Below, piece by piece: positions 6,744 through 10,992 of a stretch of 10,992 bases of DNA; within the stretch, counting starts at the first letter, position 1; every line of letters starts with the position of its first letter. The stretch spans positions 1 to 10,992 of the forward strand of contig QGUY01000128.1 of NCBI GenBank assembly GCA_003242315.1. Reading direction: 5' to 3'. The stretch is from Bacteroidota bacterium. GTDB taxonomy: Bacteria > Bacteroidota > Bacteroidia > Cytophagales > Cyclobacteriaceae. The notes beneath the pieces were generated by a model that was given only the letters and a program-made list of their open reading frames with translations, was not told the DNA's origin and did no database searches. A program made the translations under genes and the position numbers.

Positions 6744-7733
6744 CTACTGGTCAACCAGCAAATTACAGCCACGGACGTCAGAATTGTCCATTCTACCAAC
6801 GACGGAGAAGGTTCCATCCGTGTTAATTTTTCCCAAATCTTCCGTTTCCAGGAAGGAAATCGTCTGAAAATTGGCCAAATCAATGAAATTCAGGCCTCCC
6901 GTGCCGGAAATGCCCCGTGTCAGGGGGTCTGTAACGTCCCGGGTCACGACTTTCATTCCCGGAGGGCATTGAAAATCACCATTTTCCAGGGCATAAGCCT
7001 GGGAAAGCAATTCCGTCATCCCATATTCAGAAACGACATTTCCCACATTAAGACGGCTCCGGAGGATGCTGTGCAGTTCCTGGCGCGTAATTTCGGCGCG
7101 CCGACCCTTCATTCCCCCTGTTTCAACAATAATACAGTGGCCCAGATCAGGGCCGAATTGCTCCGCCAGGTCCAGCAACGCGAAGGCAACCCCCCAGATC
7201 ATGATTTTTCGGCCATCTCCCCGTAGCGCCTCTGCATCTCTGATTAACTGCTCGGGGTTGTGAAGATAAAATCCTGACTTCGGGGACCCGCTGCGCGAAA
7301 TGAAATGGTTCATCATGGCGATCAGAGAGGAATCGGTGCGCTCCAGGTAGGAAGGCAATAGCGCCAGAAAATGATATTGCTTGAGGTCGCCAAAGAAGTT
7401 CACAAAACAACGCTCAGCATTCCGCAGGTAGAATTTCAAATCCTTGATAAGGTGTCGGCTCCTAACCATACCGGTGGTTCCGCTGCTGTGAAATACGGTC
7501 TCAGGATTCCAGTTTCCGGTTTGTATCGCGTGGCTCTTGAAGAAAGAGATAGGCAGAAAAGGAATGTCTTCAACCTTTGACACCGTTACCGGGTCAATAC
7601 CAAGAAGAGCGATATAGCGATTGTACAGGTCGTTATGAATGGCCTGGTGGCGAAAGACCGAGAGCGCAATATTCTCGAACGATTCCTCGTTAAGGGAGTA
7701 CAATTGTGTCTCAAAGTCCTCAAAAGTATCCAC
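6744..7733 (-). CDS. LuxE-like acyl-protein synthetase / acyltransferase
   Basis: A 329-residue protein with features of the ANL adenylation superfamily as found in LuxE: SSGTTG (83-88, nucleotide-binding loop), ETGGMKGRR (204-212), SEYGMTEL (235-242), TEDLGKI (297-303) and a short end without the large C-terminal lid of acyl-CoA synthetases. LuxE activates a fatty acid as acyl-AMP and transfers it to a cysteine close to its own C-terminus; here Cys323 (RGCNLL), seven residues from the end, is in the matching place. No signal peptide, so cytoplasmic. The start codon is GTG at 7733; no in-frame ATG exists upstream nearby, and the first later ATG would cut off conserved sequence. No luciferase, LuxC or LuxD genes are adjacent, so a bioluminescence role is not indicated. 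The substrate is unknown. It is divergent from the lipoprotein gene at 7767, with 33 bases between starts. Confidence 0.82.
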   Translation of the reverse strand: MDTFEDFETQLYSLNEESFENIALSVFRHQAIHNDLYNRYIALLGIDPVTVSKVEDIPFLPISFFKSHAIQTGNWNPETVFHSSGTTGMVRSRHLIKDLKFYLRNAERCFVNFFGDLKQYHFLALLPSYLERTDSSLIAMMNHFISRSGSPKSGFYLHNPEQLIRDAEALRGDGRKIMIWGVAFALLDLAEQFGPDLGHCIIVETGGMKGRRAEITRQELHSILRSRLNVGNVVSEYGMTELLSQAYALENGDFQCPPGMKVVTRDVTDPLTRGISGTGGLNFIDLANFQTISFLETEDLGKINTDGTFSVVGRMDNSDVRGCNLLVDQ

Positions 7734-7766
7734 TCGTTTTCGTAGATTATGCCTTATTTTGGGCGT

Positions 7767-8666
7767 ATGAATATAGCTAGGAGGCTGGCAATTTACGCGG
7801 TGTTGGTGGTCATTCTGAGTTCCTGCTTTGACCCTCCCGAATACTCCGTTATTCCGCAGATTGAATTCAACGACATAGCCTTTGTCGATGTGGGTGATTT
7901 TTCTGCACAGGATTCGCTCATCCTATGGATTGATTTCAAGGACGGTGACGGCGACCTCGGATTAAGTCCAAATGATCCCAGGCACATCAGCGAACCGTAT
8001 CACGACTCCGATTACTTCCTTGAAGATGGTTCAGGAGGACTCATCCCCATTCCCAAGGAGGTTCGCTATACCGACATTCCCCCTATGTTGAAGCTAACAG
8101 GGCAACAAGGGAAACTTGCCTCTATACGCACACGGAAAAAACCGCTCTACTCCTACCTGCCCGGATGGCGCGGCGAAAACTGTCCCGCCTCGTTCGTTCG
8201 CAACGGTGTTCCCGATACGATTCACTATTCGTATCAAAAAATATATATCAGTGAAGAAGACGGTCACATTATCGACAACACCTATCAGATCATCGATACC
8301 CTCACGGCACAGGACTTTCCCGACATTTACATAGTGGAGGATACCGTGCTCGTCAAACCCAATCCTCTTCACAACAACATCCGGGTAGACTGGCTCGTTC
8401 AGGGTAACGATGGTAACTTCCACCTATTCGATTGGTCGGAAGTAAGCTGCACTCCCATCTTCAACGCACGATTCCCTGTACTGGAAGACGAGACCCGCGC
8501 GATAGAAGGCACGTTGCAGTACACCATGAAGACCTTTGGCCTCGTTCCCCTGTTCAGCATCAAAACGCTCAAACTCAGAATAACCATCTGGGACCGCGCC
8601 CTTCATAAGAGCAACGTCGTAGAAACACCACCGTTTACGCTAAATGATATAAGACGAGGGGGGTAG
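7767..8666 (+). CDS. putative lipoprotein with Asp/Gly-rich DGDGDLG segment
   Basis: The ATG at 7767 is preferred over the ATG at 7749 because it gives a standard lipoprotein signal: MNIARR, a hydrophobic core, and the lipobox LSSC with Cys20; the protein is then 299 residues. The mature part is predicted to be mostly beta strands. DFKDGDGDLGL (56-66) resembles an Asp-rich calcium-binding loop and recurs in hypothetical lipoproteins of Cytophagales; metal binding is inference. There are three Cys residues in the mature chain besides Cys20 only if counted loosely (ENCPAS and VSCTP regions are clear), so a disulfide is possible. It is divergent from the LuxE-like gene and convergent with the E1 gene, so it is probably monocistronic. 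I see no good promoter; TTATTTTG at 7754-7761 is one base off the -7 consensus but too close to the start codon. The family is not recognised. Confidence 0.8.
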   Translation: MNIARRLAIYAVLVVILSSCFDPPEYSVIPQIEFNDIAFVDVGDFSAQDSLILWIDFKDGDGDLGLSPNDPRHISEPYHDSDYFLEDGSGGLIPIPKEVRYTDIPPMLKLTGQQGKLASIRTRKKPLYSYLPGWRGENCPASFVRNGVPDTIHYSYQKIYISEEDGHIIDNTYQIIDTLTAQDFPDIYIVEDTVLVKPNPLHNNIRVDWLVQGNDGNFHLFDWSEVSCTPIFNARFPVLEDETRAIEGTLQYTMKTFGLVPLFSIKTLKLRITIWDRALHKSNVVETPPFTLNDIRRGG

Positions 8667-8742
8667 TTGGGTAGTAGACGGTGGGCAGTAGTGCACCAAT
8701 TACTTCTTACTACCTGGTAACCACGGATCACTGATCACCGAT
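8661..8742. repeat. short degenerate repeats in a convergent spacer
   Basis: Three GGGYAGTW units are visible: GGGTAGTT (8661-8668), GGGTAGTA (8669-8676) and GGGCAGTA (8683-8690). Two heptamers follow, GATCACT (8726-8732) and GATCACC (8733-8739), then a partial GAT. GGTAGTAG (8670-8677) can also pair with TTACTACC (8707-8714), including one G-T pair, around a 29-base loop. The repeats run into the stop codons of both flanking genes. No T-run is present, so a standard terminator is not supported. Confidence 0.55.
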
Positions 8743-10992
8743 ACAACGGCGGGTACCTTTTCGGATCGGCTTCTGTCATTATAGCATAGATTTTCTCGAA
8801 GACTTCGTCCGAATTGGGTTTGGAGAAATAGTCGCCGTCGGAAGAGTATGCGGGGCGATGTTCTTTAGCAGTGATGGTGATGGGCGCGGAGTCGAGGTAA
8901 TTCCACGCACCCTGTTCTTCGAGAACCTTGTGCATCATGAATGCGCTAGCGCCACCAGGAACATCTTCATCTGCAAAGACAACGCGATTTGTCTTCTTTA
9001 CAGACTCGAGGATTTTATGATGTATATCAAAAGGCAGCAGGGTCTGCACGTCGATAACTTCGCACGACACGCCCGCTACGGCGAGTTCATCAGCGGCTTC
9101 CATCACTATGCGACACATAGCACCATAGGTAACAACCGTAACATCCTCCCCTTCGCGGAGAACTTCCGGAACACCTAATGGAACGGTAAACTCACCAATA
9201 TTGGCGGGGAGTGTTTCTTTCAACCGGTAACCGTTGAGACATTCTATGATGAGCGCAGTGTCGTCTGAACGGAACATAGTATTGTAAAATCCCGCTGCCT
9301 GCGTCATGTTTCGCGGAACAAGGACATATATGCCGCGTAGGCAATGCAGAATCATTCCCATAGGCGACCCGGCATGCCAAATGCCTTCGAGCCGGTGGCC
9401 GCGCGTACGGATAATCACAGGCGCCTTTTGTCCTCCTTTCGTGCGATACTGGAGACACGCGAGATCATCTGTAAGCGTCTGTAGGGCGTATACGAGATAA
9501 TCCAGATACTGAATTTCTGCAATGGGTCTCAGGCCGCGCAAGGCAGCACCGATACCCTGCCCTATTATTGTCGGTTCGCGGATGCCTGTATCTGTCACGC
9601 GCAGTTCGCCGTACTTTTTTTGAAGTCCCGCAAACCCCTGGTTCACATCGCCAATCTTGCCGACATCCTCTCCTATCGCAAAGATAGTCGGGTCGCGTTC
9701 CAGCGCAGCGTCAAAGCACGCTCTCAACACTTCTCTGCCATCCACCAACGGTGAAGACTCTGTATACACCGGGTCGATACGAGGCACCTTCAACGCAGAG
9801 TGTGCAGACTCGCTGTACAGGTGAGAACTGTATCGATCATGGTTTTCGGCATTGGCTTTCTCAAGCCACTGAATGAGTTCATCTCTGACGGCACAGGGCT
9901 CGTCGATGAGGTTGCGCAGGGCCTTCTTTGCCGCCTTGAATGTATCCAGGCGCGTAGGGTTTATCGTCTTCGCCAGATCCTGACGAATCTGGAGCATGAT
10001 GGGCCGCTTGATATTTTCAGCTGCGGCTCTTTCAAGCAAACCCGATACGATCTTTTGATCCTTCCGGATGTCTTCCATGAACGCCCGCCAGGCGCGCTCT
10101 TTTGCATTGCGTGCCGACTGTTTGGCTTCGCGCTCAACGGCATCGACTTCTTCCGGGAGCACCATTACTTCGTCAATGATCCACTGGCGCATCTTGCGGA
10201 TACAATCAAATTCAGCTTCCCAGGCAAGTCGTTCCGGGGATTTATATCGCTCATGAGATCCTGAGGTAGAATGTCCCTGGGGTTGGGTCATATCTTCGAC
10301 ATGCACCATAACAGGAACGTGTTCCTCACGGCAGATGCGTTCCGCCTTTTGATACGTTTCGATGAGTGCAGGATAATCCCATCCCTTGACCACCATAATC
10401 TCAAATCCCTTCTCGGTGGCGGTACGCTTGAATCCTTCAAGCGCCTTGGAGATGCTTCCCTTGATGGTGTGATATTCTTGCGGAACGGAGATGCCATATG
10501 CGTCATCCCAAATCGATATCAGCATAGGCACCTGCAGCACACCGGCCGCATTCATCGCTTCGAGGAACAGCCCCTCCGAAGTGGAAGCGTTTCCTATTGT
10601 TCCGAAGGCAATTTCGTTTCCTTTATTGGATAGATGGGTGTAGCTGTGAAGCTGCGGATTGTGACGAAAAAGTTTGGATGCGTAGGCAAGACCCAATAGC
10701 CTCGGCATTTGTCCTGCCGTCGGCGATATGTCGGCTGTCACGTTGTAGAGCTCCATCACATTTTTGAGCTCTCCCTTTTCGTCAAGCAAACGTGTCGCAA
10801 AGTGACCGTTCATTTGCCTTCCGGCGGATGCAGGATCGGCATTAACGTCAGTATGTGCGTAGAGTTGGGCAAAATACTGCTGCACGGTCATGTCGCCGAT
10901 GGCAAACGCGAATGTCTGATCGCGATAGTACCCTGCGCGCCAGTCTCCCTTTCTAAAAACCTTTGCCATGGCAATCTGGGCTACCTCTTTGC
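8735..10992 (-). CDS. 2-oxoacid dehydrogenase E1, fused alpha and beta subunits, 5' end outside window
   Basis: This enzyme uses thiamine diphosphate to decarboxylate a 2-oxoacid (probably branched-chain 2-oxoisovalerate type) and pass the acyl group to lipoyl-E2. The frame stays open past the ATG at 10969 to the window edge (KEVAQIA precedes MAKVFRKGDW), so that ATG is internal; an N-terminal piece is missing. Residue numbers count from that ATG. Alpha half, 1-~340: YYRDQT (14-19), the cofactor motif in the form GNASTSEG...WDD (126-156, bases 10502-10594) and QGHSTSGSHERYKS (231-244), the region of the phosphorylation loop of mitochondrial E1-alpha. A charged linker follows (~340-405). Beta half, ~411-744: GEDVGKIGDVNQGFAGL (433-449), TDTGIREPTIIGQGIGAAL, and the transketolase C-terminal domain ending YPPLYR. 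No E2 or E3 gene is in view. The exact substrate cannot be fixed from sequence. Confidence 0.9.
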   Translation of the reverse strand, partial: KEVAQIAMAKVFRKGDWRAGYYRDQTFAFAIGDMTVQQYFAQLYAHTDVNADPASAGRQMNGHFATRLLDEKGELKNVMELYNVTADISPTAGQMPRLLGLAYASKLFRHNPQLHSYTHLSNKGNEIAFGTIGNASTSEGLFLEAMNAAGVLQVPMLISIWDDAYGISVPQEYHTIKGSISKALEGFKRTATEKGFEIMVVKGWDYPALIETYQKAERICREEHVPVMVHVEDMTQPQGHSTSGSHERYKSPERLAWEAEFDCIRKMRQWIIDEVMVLPEEVDAVEREAKQSARNAKERAWRAFMEDIRKDQKIVSGLLERAAAENIKRPIMLQIRQDLAKTINPTRLDTFKAAKKALRNLIDEPCAVRDELIQWLEKANAENHDRYSSHLYSESAHSALKVPRIDPVYTESSPLVDGREVLRACFDAALERDPTIFAIGEDVGKIGDVNQGFAGLQKKYGELRVTDTGIREPTIIGQGIGAALRGLRPIAEIQYLDYLVYALQTLTDDLACLQYRTKGGQKAPVIIRTRGHRLEGIWHAGSPMGMILHCLRGIYVLVPRNMTQAAGFYNTMFRSDDTALIIECLNGYRLKETLPANIGEFTVPLGVPEVLREGEDVTVVTYGAMCRIVMEAADELAVAGVSCEVIDVQTLLPFDIHHKILESVKKTNRVVFADEDVPGGASAFMMHKVLEEQGAWNYLDSAPITITAKEHRPAYSSDGDYFSKPNSDEVFEKIYAIMTEADPKRYPPLYR

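Noticed and set aside
9800..10264. Plus-strand 154-codon frame inside the E1 gene
   Set aside because: It lies opposite a well-conserved domain, and its product shows no family features; it is a shadow of the E1 coding frame.
10967..10969. ATG at 10969 as start of the E1 gene
   Set aside because: The upstream codons KEVAQIA fit the family and the frame is open to the edge; starting at 10969 would cut into the alpha domain.

Overview
The window looks like a stretch of chromosome from a member of the Bacteroidota, most likely the Cytophagales; the order-level placement is an inference. The evidence is: promoter boxes of the Bacteroidota type TAnnTTTG in front of rnpB and a small lipoprotein gene, few recognisable Shine-Dalgarno sequences, a 2-oxoacid dehydrogenase E1 with alpha and beta halves fused in the style common in this phylum, and lipoproteins with short lipoboxes. 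No phage, transposase, CRISPR array, tRNA or toxin-antitoxin pair is visible. This is mostly core genome with a few poorly described small genes.

Left part (1-4570, plus strand): the 3' part of a large TamB-type envelope protein gene, open from base 1, overlaps by one base a DUF2279-type membrane/periplasmic protein gene. It is followed after 62 bases by a 132-residue hypothetical protein gene. Middle (4601-5383): the RNase P RNA gene rnpB with its own promoter and a strong terminator, then about 300 bases of non-coding DNA. That spacer holds a tandem 8-base repeat and a GC-rich inverted repeat, and leads to an NtrC-like response regulator (5383-6534).

Right part (6542-10992): a 39-residue lipoprotein gene sits on the minus strand, convergent with the regulator and only 7 bases from its stop. 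It has one or two Bacteroidota-type promoters of its own. Upstream of it, on the same strand, is a LuxE-like acyl-protein synthetase gene with a GTG start. That gene is divergent from a 299-residue unrecognised lipoprotein gene. The last gene, on the minus strand and cut by the window edge, is the fused alpha/beta E1 of a branched-chain-type 2-oxoacid dehydrogenase. The 68-base convergent spacer before it is made mostly of short degenerate repeats.

The genes do not form one pathway. TamB and DUF2279 probably form an envelope-related transcription unit. The regulator has no histidine kinase beside it, and the LuxE-like gene has no luciferase or reductase genes beside it. The most interesting items are the regulator (no DNA-binding domain, GSFTSA in place of GAFTGA), the easily missed 39-residue lipoprotein with overlapping promoter elements, the LuxE-like enzyme that keeps a C-terminal cysteine, and the repeat-filled spacers. 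I see no convincing previously undescribed multi-gene system.
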